DNA of 64,000 bases, from positions 1,320,957 through 1,384,956 of the forward strand of contig NZ_LN869529.1 of assembly GCF_001244995.1 (NCBI RefSeq), written 5' to 3'. Below, piece after piece: positions 51,631-60,986 of the stretch. Source of the stretch: Intestinimonas massiliensis (ex Afouda et al. 2020) (lineage in GTDB: Bacteria > Bacillota > Clostridia > Oscillospirales > Oscillospiraceae). Numbering within the stretch: the first letter of the stretch is position 1; each line of letters begins with the position of its first letter. The notes beneath the pieces were generated by a model. That model was not told the origin of the DNA and searched no databases. It saw nothing but the letters and a program-made list of their open reading frames with translations. Both the position numbers and the translations under genes were made by a program.

Positions 51631-51861
51631 ATGCGTATCATTTTGGACACGGACAAGAAAACCATCACCGTACCTTGGAACTATCAGCAAAAGTTGGAGG
51701 AATACAATGCTATGGTTATGGAAATCTCCGGTGATGCAAGCAAGAAAAAGACTTTTAAGAGTTTCATTGATGATATTTGGAGAGAGTGCATGGAGGACAG
51801 CGACAAGCACTTAATCACCGGGAAAAAGCCCGCCTCCGTCAAATCCTCCCCCCAGGGCTGA
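51631..51861 (+). CDS. 76-aa small mobile-element protein
   Basis: MRIILDTDKKTITVPWNYQQ from 51631 with AAGGAGG at seven bases. The pattern IILDTxKKTITVPWNY recurs in small proteins of clostridial and streptococcal elements; function unknown. It is followed by the HTH gene after one base. Confidence 0.78.
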   Translation: MRIILDTDKKTITVPWNYQQKLEEYNAMVMEISGDASKKKTFKSFIDDIWRECMEDSDKHLITGKKPASVKSSPQG

Positions 51862-51862
51862 T

Positions 51863-52063
51863 ATGGGTGCGCCGCGTGTAACCCCGGCGGAAATCGTTGA
51901 AATGCACCGCCTGTATGCCAAACTCGGCAACTATGCGGCGGTGGGCCGTGAAATGGGGCGAAGCGGGACAACGGTTGCAAAGTACATCAAATTGAAAGAT
52001 ACACCCCAAATTATTAAGCACACCTTTGTTGAGGTCGTGCGGGAAGGAGATAAGAGAAAATGA
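51863..52063 (+). CDS. small HTH protein
   Basis: 66 aa. ITPAEIVEMHRLYAKLGNYAAVGREMGRSGTTVAKYIK-like sequence gives a resolvase-type HTH (about 6-43). Overlaps the lipoprotein start by four bases. Probably a local regulator or DNA-binding accessory. Confidence 0.78.
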   Translation: MGAPRVTPAEIVEMHRLYAKLGNYAAVGREMGRSGTTVAKYIKLKDTPQIIKHTFVEVVREGDKRK

Positions 52064-53151
52064 AGAAGGTTTTGGCCCTTATGCTTGCGGCGGCGCTTAT
52101 GCTGTCCTTGACGGCTTGCGGAAGCAAAAAGAGTGACGCCGCAAAGGCGGCGGATGAACAGATTTTGGCTATCGGCGAAGTAACATTGGAAAGTGAAAAC
52201 CAAATTTCTGCGGCGGAAGCAACTGTAGAAGCTTTGGCTGAAGAAGATAAAGAACAATTAGATAATTTGAACGTTCTGACTGAGGCCCGGAGTGCCTATG
52301 ATACCCTGGTACTGGAAAGTAAAGCAAGTGAAATTGAAGCCGCTATTTCTGCAATTGGTACGGTTACTCTGGACAGCGAAGCTGCTATTTCCGCCGCTGA
52401 GGAAGCTTATGGCAACGCCTCGCTTGAGGTGCAAGCATTAGTGGAAAACACTTCTGTTTTGGATGAGGCCACAGGGGCTTTGAGTGGTCTGCGGGTTGCC
52501 AAGGCGGAGGAACTGATTTCTGCAATTGGCGAAGTCACTCCGGAGCGGGCCGATGCTATTCGCCAGGCTCAAGATTTCTATAGTGCCCTGTCCGCCAGCG
52601 ATAAGGAGAAGGTGACGAACGCCGATGTACTGGACGCCGCTACTACCTGCCTCAAGGAATTGACAAAGGCGGAGGCGGAAAAACTTTTAGCTGGGATGCG
52701 GCTGGACGAGGACAAGATTCAAAGAATGCAGTTTTATACTCCAAAGGTGGTAAAGCATTATTCAGACGGCAGTTGGGCCGCTGATATTCGGTGCTTTGTG
52801 GTGCCCTACCTCGGCCGGGATACTAATAGCGTTTGGCTTCGTCTAATTTGCAATTACACTGGGGATGACTGGGTGTTTTGGAAGAAGCTCACCTTTGCTG
52901 TAGATGATGAACGCTACACGAAAACTTTTAGTTATTATGATATCGTTCGTAATAACGGCGGTGGTGTTGTGTGGGAATATATTGACACCGATGTATCCGA
53001 CTCTGATGTCGAAATGCTCTGGGCCATCGCAAATTCTACCGAAACAATCGTTCGTTTTGAAGGCGATGATTACACACATGACTTCACCGTAAATTCGGCC
53101 GATAAGCAGGCGATTCGGGATGTGCTGACTGCATACGAAGCATTAAAATAA
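52060..53151 (+). CDS. lipoprotein with three helical repeats
   Basis: 363 aa. Lipoprotein signal MKKVLALMLAAALMLSLTAC, Cys20. Three repeats of about 50 residues follow, each beginning with AIGEVTLESE- or SAIGTVTLDSE-like sequence and a bundle of short helices (about 33-85, 88-140, 145-197). The C-terminal ~150 residues form a beta-rich domain (WLRLICNYTGDDWVFWKKL, IDTDVSDSDVEM). Such cell-surface lipoproteins on small elements may block entry of other elements or phages; no evidence for this here. Confidence 0.82.
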   Translation: MKKVLALMLAAALMLSLTACGSKKSDAAKAADEQILAIGEVTLESENQISAAEATVEALAEEDKEQLDNLNVLTEARSAYDTLVLESKASEIEAAISAIGTVTLDSEAAISAAEEAYGNASLEVQALVENTSVLDEATGALSGLRVAKAEELISAIGEVTPERADAIRQAQDFYSALSASDKEKVTNADVLDAATTCLKELTKAEAEKLLAGMRLDEDKIQRMQFYTPKVVKHYSDGSWAADIRCFVVPYLGRDTNSVWLRLICNYTGDDWVFWKKLTFAVDDERYTKTFSYYDIVRNNGGGVVWEYIDTDVSDSDVEMLWAIANSTETIVRFEGDDYTHDFTVNSADKQAIRDVLTAYEALK

Positions 53152-53160
53152 CACATCAAG

Positions 53161-53198
53161 ACATGTGGGGGCAATACTAAAATATTGCCCCCACATGT
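53161..53198. terminator. terminator after lipoprotein operon
   Basis: ACATGTGGGGGCAATA pairs with TATTGCCCCCACATGT. Confidence 0.9.
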
Positions 53199-53360
53199 CA
53201 ATAGGGTATACCCAATTGACATATTGAAACAGCAGTGAATTGTGTGTCACACAAGCCGTTTTTCTATATCTGAAATATTTCAAAATATAATATAATTCTA
53301 TTGATATACTTTCGATTGTGTGGTATCATTATATCAGACAAAGCGAAAGGGTGTGAAACA

Positions 53361-53921
53361 ATGCGGGTCGGTTATGTACGGTGTTCCACCATCGAACAGA
53401 ACGAGGCGCGGCAACTGAAAATGATGGAGGAACAAAAGGCCGAAAAACTATTCATCGACAAGGCCAGCGGCAAGAATACAGACCGCAAGGCGTTCAAAGA
53501 AATGATGGCTTTTGTCCGCGCTGGGGACATGGTAATTGTGGAAAGCATTTCCCGTATCGCCCGCAACACCCGCGACCTTCTCTCCATCGTGTCGGAACTG
53601 ACGGAGAAACAGGTGGAGTTTGTCAGTCTGAAAGAGAGTATCGACACCACCACCCCGCAGGGCCGTTTCATGCTGACGGTGTTCGGCGCTCTGGCGGAGC
53701 TGGAACGGGAGAACATCTTGGAGCGGCAACGGGAGGGCATAGAGATTGCAAAGAGCGAGGGCAAGTATAAGGGCCGCAAGCCCTTGGAGGTGGACGAAAC
53801 CCAATTCAAAGACGCTTGCAAGCGGTGGAGGGCCGGGGAGATAACGGCCACCGCCGCCATGCAGGAGGTTGGCTTGAAGCCGAATACCTTTTACAGAAGG
53901 GTCAAAGAAATGGGCCTGTAA
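53361..53921 (+). CDS. small serine resolvase/invertase
   Basis: 186 aa from MRVGYVRCSTIEQNEARQL: catalytic Ser at residue 9, DMVIVESISRIARNTRDLL, GRFMLTVFGALAELERENI and a C-terminal HTH (GEITATAAMQEVGLKPNTFYRRV). A Hin/Tn3 resolvase-size enzyme. It may resolve multimers of the circular element or invert a segment; no inverted crossover sites were noticed. Confidence 0.92.
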   Translation: MRVGYVRCSTIEQNEARQLKMMEEQKAEKLFIDKASGKNTDRKAFKEMMAFVRAGDMVIVESISRIARNTRDLLSIVSELTEKQVEFVSLKESIDTTTPQGRFMLTVFGALAELERENILERQREGIEIAKSEGKYKGRKPLEVDETQFKDACKRWRAGEITATAAMQEVGLKPNTFYRRVKEMGL

Positions 53922-54118
53922 TGGCCCATTTCTCTCCCGAAAAGGTTGCAGAAAAATTGACTTTTCAAGGGAAATCTGCTATACTTAGCATAGTAAATTT
54001 TAAGCGCACAGGTTTCGGAAAAATCAAGCAGACACCCAAAGGGTGAACGGCGGAAACCCCTGTGTTTCAATGGTTTTTATATTGTCCCCGGCCGGAGCCG
54101 CAACGCGGCGTGAGGTCA
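53922..54118. other. right end of element C
   Basis: No gene. It includes a TTGACT box near 53956 and a TATACTTAG-like -10, which may drive an unknown short transcript towards the attachment repeat. Confidence 0.4.
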
Positions 54119-54169
54119 CTTGAATGGCATTCAAGAGGTCAGCGGTTCGATCCCGCTTATCTCCACCAT
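54119..54169 (+). repeat. attachment repeat, copy 3 (tRNA-Ala 3' half)
   Basis: 51 bp identical to copies 1 and 2 from CTTGAATGG to CCACCAT. After it, ATCAAGGGAAAG is shared with copy 1, in keeping with the similar recombinase ends of B and D. Confidence 0.9.
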
Positions 54170-54221
54170 ATCAAGGGAAAGAGCTTTTCCTCGCTTCTGA
54201 AAAGGAGCGAGGTTTTTTGTT

Positions 54222-55825
54222 TTATGCGGCGATGGCAACGATGTCCATGCCCATGCTGAACTGCTCAAAGTCAACGTTAAAGTCGATATGCAGCTTGTAG
54301 TCCCGGTAGACCTCCACCCGCTTGATTAAGCAGTTGACGATCATTTTTTTGCCTCCATACTGGCCGTGTCGTACATTTCCGCCCATGAGATTATATCGTC
54401 ATATTGGGCGTTCAGCGAAGCAAGCACCGTTTTCCCCTCGTCATAAGCCGCCTGTGCCGTTTCCATGTTCTCTTGAAGCTCTTGGCATTTGGCCTCGGCC
54501 TCGGCAATCAGAGAGCTTAACAGCTCCTTGGAAAAGGTGCTCTCCCCACGGATAGTCTTGATAACCTCGCCTTTCAGCGTTTCAAGGTCAGCAGCGGCCT
54601 TGGTATATTCCGCCCGCACGCTATGGAGCAGGCTTTTCCGTTCCTCCATCTTTTCCCGGTAGCGGATATTGACTATATCGCTTTTGGGGATTGCTTTCAT
54701 GCGCTCAAAGATCTGGCGCACCAGCTTATCAATGATCCCGTCAAGGATATGGGCCGTGTAGCCCGTCTGTCCGTCACAATCCGTCTGCTTGCGGGTTTTC
54801 CCGTAGCAGACATACCGCACACGCTTCACCACCCGATTGGGATCTTCCTTGCAGGGATAAGCCTTGCCGCTGGTGGTCAGGGACAGCCGGGAGCCACAAT
54901 GCCCACAGAAAACATTTCCGGCCAGCAGGGCGCTGCCCCTGGTGTTCAGGGGGACGGTGCGCTCCTGTTCGGCGGAGTTGGCGCGGGCGGTGCGTATCTT
55001 TTGGGCGGCCTCAAACAGTTCAGGCGGGATAATCTGCAAATGGGGCTGGACGGGGGAACGGCTATCGCCGCTGCGAAGTACGCCGGTATAGGTGAGATTG
55101 CAAATGATACCCCGGATGCTGGCGTGGTGCCACTTCTTGCCCGTCCTGGCCCGGTAGCCCTGATTATTCAGGTAGGAGGCGATCCGCTGGGCCCCGTAGC
55201 CCTCATGCACGTATTTGGCAAAGATAATCCGCACCACAGCGGCCTCGGCCTCGTTGACGGCCAAATCGAAAACCTCGTGCTTGCGCTTGTTGATCCGCCC
55301 GCTCTTTACGAGGTCGTAGCCATAGGGGGCGTTACCGCCCTTGTAATGCCCATCCTCCACCATCTGGCCCAGTCTTGTCCGGGTGCGGATCGAGGTTTTT
55401 TCGCTTTCCCCGTCCGCTTGCCAAAAGCGGATGTAATTGGTGAGCTTGTCGGTGTGATTGTCAAACCGCTGCTCCCCCTCCTGGGTGCTCCATACCCGGA
55501 TGCCGTTTTTGACGAACCACTCCACCACAAAGGGGGTTTCGTCCGCGATCCGCCCGATGCGGTCAAACATGAACACAAGCAGAATGTCAAACTTGCTCTG
55601 CTTGGCGTGTTCCTTGATAATCTGCACCTTGTCCCGGTTTTCCGCCCGTACCTTGTGGCCGGAAACGCCGTCCTCCTGTTCCTCGTGGATAATCGTCCAG
55701 CCCTTTTCCTCGCAGAAGCGGTGGCAGGCTTTACGCTGCATGGGAATGTCCGCCTGGTTTTTATCGTCGTGATCCACCTGCTTGTCGGTGGAAACCCTGT
55801 ATAAACAATAAACCCGATTTTCCAT
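54222..55825 (-). pseudogene. serine recombinase of element D, frameshifted
   Basis: From MENRVYCLYRVSTDKQ (ATG at 55825) the sequence tracks the ICE B recombinase for about 490 residues up to SMEAKK, then a run of seven A (54346-54352 region) lacks one base relative to it and TGA follows. Continuing in the shifted frame restores a tail like the B enzyme's (KSTLTLTST-type basic strand, ending in AIAA) to the stop at 54222-54224. It might be inactive, rescued by slippage on the A-run, or a sequencing error. Confidence 0.85.
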
Positions 55826-55897
55826 ATTGATTTGTCCTTTCTCAATCATACGTTGTTAAATTGAGATGTAAATCAATACGTGGATAATATGCACTTT

Positions 55898-56128
55898 TCA
55901 AGGTACATGGGGAGTACCCCCACTTATATTATCCCTCTGTCCGGGGTGAATTTCAAGGATGCCTCCGGCCCTATTTTTAGGGGTGTTGCTGGCAAAAGAC
56001 GATAGCAAAATCTGTTTCACTTGGCCCAGGGCCGCCGCGTTTTCACTGTCCGCGAAGGTGGCCGATATTTCGTAGCCGTCAACGGCAAACGTCGCCCTGC
56101 GCCTTGTATCGGTTGTAATTGACTGCAT
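55898..56128 (-). CDS. small recombinase-linked protein of element D
   Basis: 76 aa from MQSITTDTRRRATFAVDGYE (ATG at 56128). Homologue of 26062-26274 (shared VDGYEISATFA and QILLSSFASNTPK). It is transcribed towards the recombinase. Confidence 0.75.
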   Translation of the reverse strand: MQSITTDTRRRATFAVDGYEISATFADSENAAALGQVKQILLSSFASNTPKNRAGGILEIHPGQRDNISGGTPHVP

Positions 56129-56237
56129 GAAAGACCTCCTTAGTCCAAAAATGAAAGAACCAATCAGCCTCCCCCGTGTCCCGTGGGGAAACGTGAAAGG
56201 GCGGCGCGAGAGCGCCGCCCTTTGACCTTCCCCCACC

Positions 56238-56250
56238 TCTGGACACTTTG
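56238..56250. repeat. GGACA palindrome cut by IS (site 17)
   Basis: TCTGGACA-CTT-TG: the left arm and spacer of a CTGG-class copy; the right arm is replaced by the IS left end GGAGCTGTTGACAAAG. Confidence 0.82.
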
Positions 56251-57751
56251 GAGCTGTTGACAAAGTGCCTGATCATTTATTACGAGCGGGAAAATGGCAA
56301 TAAAAAAGACGCCTATCGGCGTCATCCCATGTACTTTATCATCCTTTTTAGGTTTAAGGCCGTGGCTGAAAGGAGACAGTGGTCTTCCGCTGCCTCTAAA
56401 CCCCGCCGCAAGACGCGTGTTAAGTTATGCCCCCACTTCTGAGCGGCAAACGTGCCCTCGCACCAGATCTGCCGCTTGCGCAGCGCATCCAGATCGTCCG
56501 GCTCGTTTTGCCGGGCGAGATGCCGTCGAACCGTGGGACGGAAGTAGGTGTCCAGCAGCCTTCGCGCACCGCGCTGATCATTTTCGCTCAAACATTTCTC
56601 CCGGCAAGGACAGCTCCGGCAGTCTCCGCGGTCTGCCCAATACTCCCAGTACACACCGCTGGCGCTGCGGTACAGCCCCTTCACGCGAAGTTCTTTCCCA
56701 TTGGGGCATTGATAAACATCGTTCTCCGCATCATAAGAAAAGGCATCCCGCTTGAATTCCACCTTGGTCCGATCGGCAAAAGGCTGCGGCCTGACATAAA
56801 AAGAGATTCCCTGCTCCTCCAGCACACGGTGAGCCAGAGGGAAATCGTAAGCGGCGTCCGCTGTGGCTGCCTGAATGGGGAAGACATTTCGATGGATCTG
56901 CTCCAGGTGGTCCAGGTATGGCACGGAATCATGCACATCACCCGGTGTTACTGTCACGCCCAGGATCACACCGTGGTCCGTGTCCAAGGTCTGGTGGCTC
57001 AGGTAATATTGGCCCTCCGGTTTCCCCGGCCGTTTCATATGCCCTGCCTCCGGATCCGTTCGGCTCACCCGCTTGTGGCTGCGGCGGCTATCCCGCTTGA
57101 TCTGCTTTGTCCGCTTCTTCCGGCGGTGTCCAGTCCGTTTCTCCAGTGCCTGCAGTCCTTCTTCCTCGTAGCTGTCCAGCCGTTCCCAGTATGCGCCCGG
57201 TTCCTCCAGCATTTCCACCAGATGCTCCGACGCCCGGGAGGCATTGGCCTTTACATGGGTGGAGTCAGTGGCTGCCAGCCGCCCGCTGACCAGACCTTTC
57301 TCGATGCACTGACGCACCACTTCCTCAAACAGCCGGCGGAAAACCTTGCGGAAAGAAGGCTTGCGGCGACGAAGCTGTGAGATGGTGCTGTGGTCCGGTA
57401 CCCGGTCAAACAGATCCAGGCCCAGATACCACCGCAGGGCCACATCTGTCTGGATACGCTGTTCGATCTGCCGTTCCGATGGAATCCCGTACAGGTATCC
57501 TACCAGCAGATACTTCACCAACATCACTGGGTCGATGGGCGGGCGGCCATACCTGGGGCTGTACAGATGGGCTGTTTCTTCACGCACGAAGGACAAGTCC
57601 AGCGTGGCTTCCAGTTTTCGCAGAAAGTGTCCCTCCGGGACCAGATCTTCTATCGTTACCATGTGCAGTTTTAGTTGCATTCCCATCCCCCCACTGCTCT
57701 TTTTTCATTATATCATATTTCCAGTGATACATGGGCTTTGTCAACAGCCCC
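56250..57751. mobile_element. IS1182-family insertion sequence
   Basis: Bounded by inverted repeats GGAGCTGTTGACAAAG (56250-56265) and CTTTGTCAACAGCCCC (57736-57751), one mismatch in 16. Single leftward transposase. No clear target duplication, so the flanks (ICE stump on the left, phage side on the right) may have been joined by deletion. Confidence 0.85.
56322..57686 (-). CDS. IS1182-family transposase
   Basis: 454 aa. LKLHMVTIEDLVPEGHFLRK start, YSPRYGRPPIDPVMLVKYLL (DUF772-like N-domain), ATDSTHVKANAS with the first catalytic Asp, ADAAYDFPLAH and a C-terminal zinc-like CPCREKC and GTFAAQKWGHNLTRVLRRGL with the catalytic Glu. Length and order are normal, so it is likely functional. Confidence 0.93.
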   Translation of the reverse strand: MGMQLKLHMVTIEDLVPEGHFLRKLEATLDLSFVREETAHLYSPRYGRPPIDPVMLVKYLLVGYLYGIPSERQIEQRIQTDVALRWYLGLDLFDRVPDHSTISQLRRRKPSFRKVFRRLFEEVVRQCIEKGLVSGRLAATDSTHVKANASRASEHLVEMLEEPGAYWERLDSYEEEGLQALEKRTGHRRKKRTKQIKRDSRRSHKRVSRTDPEAGHMKRPGKPEGQYYLSHQTLDTDHGVILGVTVTPGDVHDSVPYLDHLEQIHRNVFPIQAATADAAYDFPLAHRVLEEQGISFYVRPQPFADRTKVEFKRDAFSYDAENDVYQCPNGKELRVKGLYRSASGVYWEYWADRGDCRSCPCREKCLSENDQRGARRLLDTYFRPTVRRHLARQNEPDDLDALRKRQIWCEGTFAAQKWGHNLTRVLRRGLEAAEDHCLLSATALNLKRMIKYMG

Positions 57752-58238
57752 AAAGAGTGCAAAAGAGTGCAACGTAACTGTTTTTCACTCTTTTGCCTTT
57801 CTCCAATTATCGCAGATGGGTTTGCTCGTATCAATCCGCCCAATTATTTGACGGTTACGCTTGTTGCACAGAATAATGATAAAAAGAAAAAGAGAGCTAA
57901 CTGATTACTCAAAATCAGTTAGCTCTCTTTTTATGAATAATGAAAAAGTGTTGCCAAATCGTTGCCACGGAGGGCCTTAACCCTTCAAAAACCCAGTCAT
58001 ATCAGGCTTTTTCGGGCCTCTGAAATCATTCCCACTCTGTTTCGGCTTACACTGAACAAGGCTAAAAAGTGCTTCTTTTTCGCTGAATATGTAGCGAATT
58101 TGAACAATTTTTCAGTGATATTCAGGGTAAAATGAACTATTCAAGCGTACTCTGAACCGCTATTAGTACGATTTTAGTACGCCCATTTTTTCAATTCATT
58201 GAACAGCCTTTTTCTTGAAAATTAACTTTCAATTCCCA
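57752..58238. other. non-coding junction between IS and phage cluster
   Basis: No gene seen. Contains a terminator at 57891-57928. The stretch 57945-58200 may be the remains of an attachment region or of an integrase gene end, but no repeat partner was found. Confidence 0.4.
57891..57928. terminator. strong terminator
   Basis: AGAGAGCTAACTGATT pairs with AATCAGTTAGCTCTCT and a T-run follows. Confidence 0.9.
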
Positions 58239-60212
58239 TTACTCATGCACCCCTTCTTCAGAAACATCCAGTTTTTCCGCAAAGTCATTGGCCCAAGCGT
58301 CCATGATCCCATCCAGATCAGTTTCCTTGTCAATGTAATTGGTGTTGTTCTGTTCAACCTTGATTTCAGCGGTGGTGAACCGGTTGATTGCTTCCCGTTC
58401 CGCAATATCACGCAGATAGGACAAATCTTCTTCAGTAATGTCAAGGGCATCACTCATAGCGGCGGTATTTCCCGCCGTATCACCGGTGTTGCCATAGATA
58501 CCATCAAGGGTGTTGCCAAGATTGAAGGCTTCAACACCGCCCAAATTAAAGGCCCCGGAAATTTTATCGGCAATTCCTTTGCCGAAATCATATCCAGCGG
58601 AAGCGGCTTCAGAATAATCAATGAAGTCCATCTTCTGAACATATTCAACCCAACCGGCTTCATCTTTAACTTTTTGCTGGGCCTGTTCCAACCCTGCATA
58701 AAAGCTATCAAGGCCGCTTGTAATGTCCACGGTTACGCCGGGGATCTTATTCAGCAAATTTTCAATGGCATGGGCCAATTTGGTGATATAGCCAATCACG
58801 GTAAGGCACATATCATAGAAAGCAACCTTCACAGCGGCAATGGGGTTATTGAACACATTGCCAAGGAAGTTGGCGATCATAGCAAAGCCATTCTGAAGGG
58901 GAACAATGAAGCTGTTGATCAGGAAAGCGCCCAACACAGCAAAGGCCCCGCCAATAATGCCGGTTGCAGAAACACCAGCACCGGTGAACTTGTTATAAGC
59001 GGCTACACCGGCATACAATGCACCGATCAGCGCCATGATCAGCATTATCACCCAAACAATGGGGTTGGCCAACAGCGCAGAATTGAAGGTGAACACCGCC
59101 GCAGAAGCCGCCGCTGTGTTGCCGGTCAGAACGCCAAAGCCGATGGAAAGGAAGTTCACCACACCATGATAAATAGCCGTTGCCGCCGCCGCAATCTGCG
59201 TCCAATGGGCGGCAATCTGGAACACCGCAAAGGCACCGGCCAAACCCAAAACAGCGGGGCCAATGATAGAAATGTTGTTTGCAAGCCAGTTGATTCCGTT
59301 CAAAAGGGGCTGAAGCACCTGAAGGGCCTTGTTCTTCATGCCCGTCCAAATCTGTCCCCAAGTTTTGGGCATATTTGAAAAGGTTCTTTCAATATCACCA
59401 GCCGCTTCAAACATGGCGTTCTTTACAATATTGGCGGTAATCTGCCCTTCAGAAGCCATTGTTCTGATCTGACCAATGGGAACATCCAAGTATTTTGCAA
59501 TGCTCTGAATAATTCCGGGGGCAGTTTCAAAAATGCTGTTCAGTTCTTCACCACGGAGAACCCCGGAAGCCATTGCCTGTGTAAGCTGAAGCATTGCGGC
59601 GGATTGCTCTTGGGCACCGGCACCACCGATAACAAAAGACTTGTTCACCAATTCGGAAAAAGCAATTACTTCATCCATGTTGGTGAATGCGTCCCTTGCG
59701 TTCATGCCCAACTTGGCAACAGCGGCGGCGGTGTCCATGTAATAAGAACGGGAACGCTGTGCCGAAGCCATTACCTTTGCTTGCAGTTCTTCAAGGCTCC
59801 CGCCATCATCAAAATTCACCATGGCATTGTTCAACCGGGCATTGGTGCTTGTAAGCTGGTCAGAAACCCCAAGCACCTTATTCAGTCCAGCAATACCACC
59901 CACGGTGGCCGCAATTCCCTTCAGCTTGTTCCAAAGGCCATCAGCGGCGGAAGAACCGGCCCGAATGGAATCGTTAAACTGGTCTTGGGCGTGATCCGAT
60001 TGCCTGATATTCTGTTCCATCCGATCAAATCCAACGGTTGCTTCCGCTATATCTTCTCTGACCTGCTGAAGAACAGTGGAATCAAATCCACGGTCAAAGG
60101 TTCCTTGGGCATTTTCCATAGCGTTAATCAGGGTATTCATGCCCCGGCTCATTGCCTGAAGGGGGCGGGTCATGCCGTCATAGATTTGAATTGCAGTTTT
60201 AATGGTTGCCAT
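58239..60212 (-). CDS. phage tape measure protein
   Basis: 657 aa. The tape-measure core (ELNSIFETAPGIIQSIAKYL, then GQIRTMASEGQITANIVKNAM, about 225-270) is recognisable. Hydrophobic segments follow at 310-330, 345-375, 385-420 and 430-460, with an N-terminal helical region. It would set tail length and help DNA entry. Short for a long-tailed phage. Last gene of the leftward cluster; no tail tube, chaperones or baseplate genes adjoin. Confidence 0.92.
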   Translation of the reverse strand: MATIKTAIQIYDGMTRPLQAMSRGMNTLINAMENAQGTFDRGFDSTVLQQVREDIAEATVGFDRMEQNIRQSDHAQDQFNDSIRAGSSAADGLWNKLKGIAATVGGIAGLNKVLGVSDQLTSTNARLNNAMVNFDDGGSLEELQAKVMASAQRSRSYYMDTAAAVAKLGMNARDAFTNMDEVIAFSELVNKSFVIGGAGAQEQSAAMLQLTQAMASGVLRGEELNSIFETAPGIIQSIAKYLDVPIGQIRTMASEGQITANIVKNAMFEAAGDIERTFSNMPKTWGQIWTGMKNKALQVLQPLLNGINWLANNISIIGPAVLGLAGAFAVFQIAAHWTQIAAAATAIYHGVVNFLSIGFGVLTGNTAAASAAVFTFNSALLANPIVWVIMLIMALIGALYAGVAAYNKFTGAGVSATGIIGGAFAVLGAFLINSFIVPLQNGFAMIANFLGNVFNNPIAAVKVAFYDMCLTVIGYITKLAHAIENLLNKIPGVTVDITSGLDSFYAGLEQAQQKVKDEAGWVEYVQKMDFIDYSEAASAGYDFGKGIADKISGAFNLGGVEAFNLGNTLDGIYGNTGDTAGNTAAMSDALDITEEDLSYLRDIAEREAINRFTTAEIKVEQNNTNYIDKETDLDGIMDAWANDFAEKLDVSEEGVHE

Positions 60213-60561
60213 GATTTTTCACCACCTTTCGGCGCTCCAGTTCCGCCAATAAGCAGTAACGATAAATGACCTGAAGCGGTTGGTTTGCGGGTGAATGGTG
60301 CAAGGAATCAAGTTCCTTATTGATCTGCCGGGATTTCAGCTTCATCACCGCTTCCGTGGCCTTCTTTACCAGTTCATAATGTTTGAAATCCTTGTTCAGA
60401 ATCATGATCCCATCCGGGCCAAACTGCCCCGGAACCTGTTCCAGCGGAATAGATGGATCAGGATTATAGCTGATCTGCGGAATGAAGGGGATCAATGAAA
60501 ACCGAACCGCCCACAGATTTTTGTTGATAATATCAATATTAGGGTTTTCATGCTTCAGCAT
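60199..60561 (-). CDS. phage protein of unknown function (120 aa)
   Basis: Starts MLKHENPNIDIINKN (ATG at 60561; GTG at 60570 possible). Contains WAVRFSLIPFIPQISYNPDP and a helical end. Directly upstream of the tape-measure gene, overlapping by 14 bases. This is where tail assembly chaperones usually lie, but I see no resemblance. Confidence 0.68.
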   Translation of the reverse strand: MLKHENPNIDIINKNLWAVRFSLIPFIPQISYNPDPSIPLEQVPGQFGPDGIMILNKDFKHYELVKKATEAVMKLKSRQINKELDSLHHSPANQPLQVIYRYCLLAELERRKVVKNHGNH

Positions 60562-60566
60562 ATTTT

Positions 60567-60785
60567 TCACCGCCCTTCCATAGTGGCTAACAGCCCTTCC
60601 AGTTCCACCAGCTTCTTTTCATATTCGTCTGTCTTAATGGCCGCAAGAGCGGCGTTACAGGCGTAAAGAAGGGTGTTGGCTCTTTTGGGGTCAATTTCAT
60701 TGTTCAGGGTCATATTTGCAACCCTTGAAATGGCCCGGCGTATATCTGCCGGGGTAGATAACTTTAGTGTTTTGCGCCGGGGCAT
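60567..60785 (-). CDS. small phage protein (72 aa)
   Basis: MPRRKTLKLSTPADIRRAIS and LNNEIDPKRANTLLYACNAALAAIKTDE. Basic N-terminus and helical body. I recall similar small proteins in Firmicutes phages, without an assigned role. It is close to overlapping the next gene. Confidence 0.68.
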   Translation of the reverse strand: MPRRKTLKLSTPADIRRAISRVANMTLNNEIDPKRANTLLYACNAALAAIKTDEYEKKLVELEGLLATMEGR

Positions 60786-60791
60786 GGTGTT

Positions 60792-60986
60792 TCACTTCCT
60801 TTCCAAAAGATGAAGGCCATCCACAGAAGCAAAGATTTCTATGATCCTTTCTTCAGACGGATTCCCATAGGCCAATTCTTTTAACTGGTCAATGGTCATT
60901 CGGTCATATATGGCTGCTTCCATTTGTTTGCTTCTTTGTATGGCCTGTTTCTTTGCTGTTGAAATTAACTTTTCAAGTTTGTTCAT
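60792..60986 (-). CDS. small phage protein (64 aa)
   Basis: MNKLEKLISTAKKQAIQRSK, then IYDRMTIDQLKELAYG. Similar in start and size to its neighbour's N-terminus (both begin with a Met-x-(K/R)-(I/L)-x-x-LI basic helix), as if one derives from duplication. Overlaps the upstream gene by four bases. Confidence 0.65.
   Translation of the reverse strand: MNKLEKLISTAKKQAIQRSKQMEAAIYDRMTIDQLKELAYGNPSEERIIEIFASVDGLHLLERK

Larger units (their letters stand above)
46990..54169. mobile_element. element C, tyrosine-integrase element
   Basis: 7.2 kb between attachment repeats 2 and 3. Integrase, small ORF, unknown replication-type proteins, a stop-interrupted primase, three small rightward genes including a lipoprotein, and a resolvase. 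No relaxase or secretion gene is present, and no GGACA palindromes. Confidence 0.8.
54170..56249. mobile_element. element D, left-end remnant
   Basis: Recombinase (frameshifted) and its small partner remain. The rest of the element is gone; an IS1182-type element begins within the palindrome at 56238-56250, and phage genes follow 500 bases beyond it. The palindrome is of the CTGG class, as in ICE A. Confidence 0.8.

Noticed and set aside
52060-53151. Phage tail-fibre or adhesin reading of the repeat protein
   Set aside because: A clear lipoprotein signal with Cys20 and no phage neighbours.
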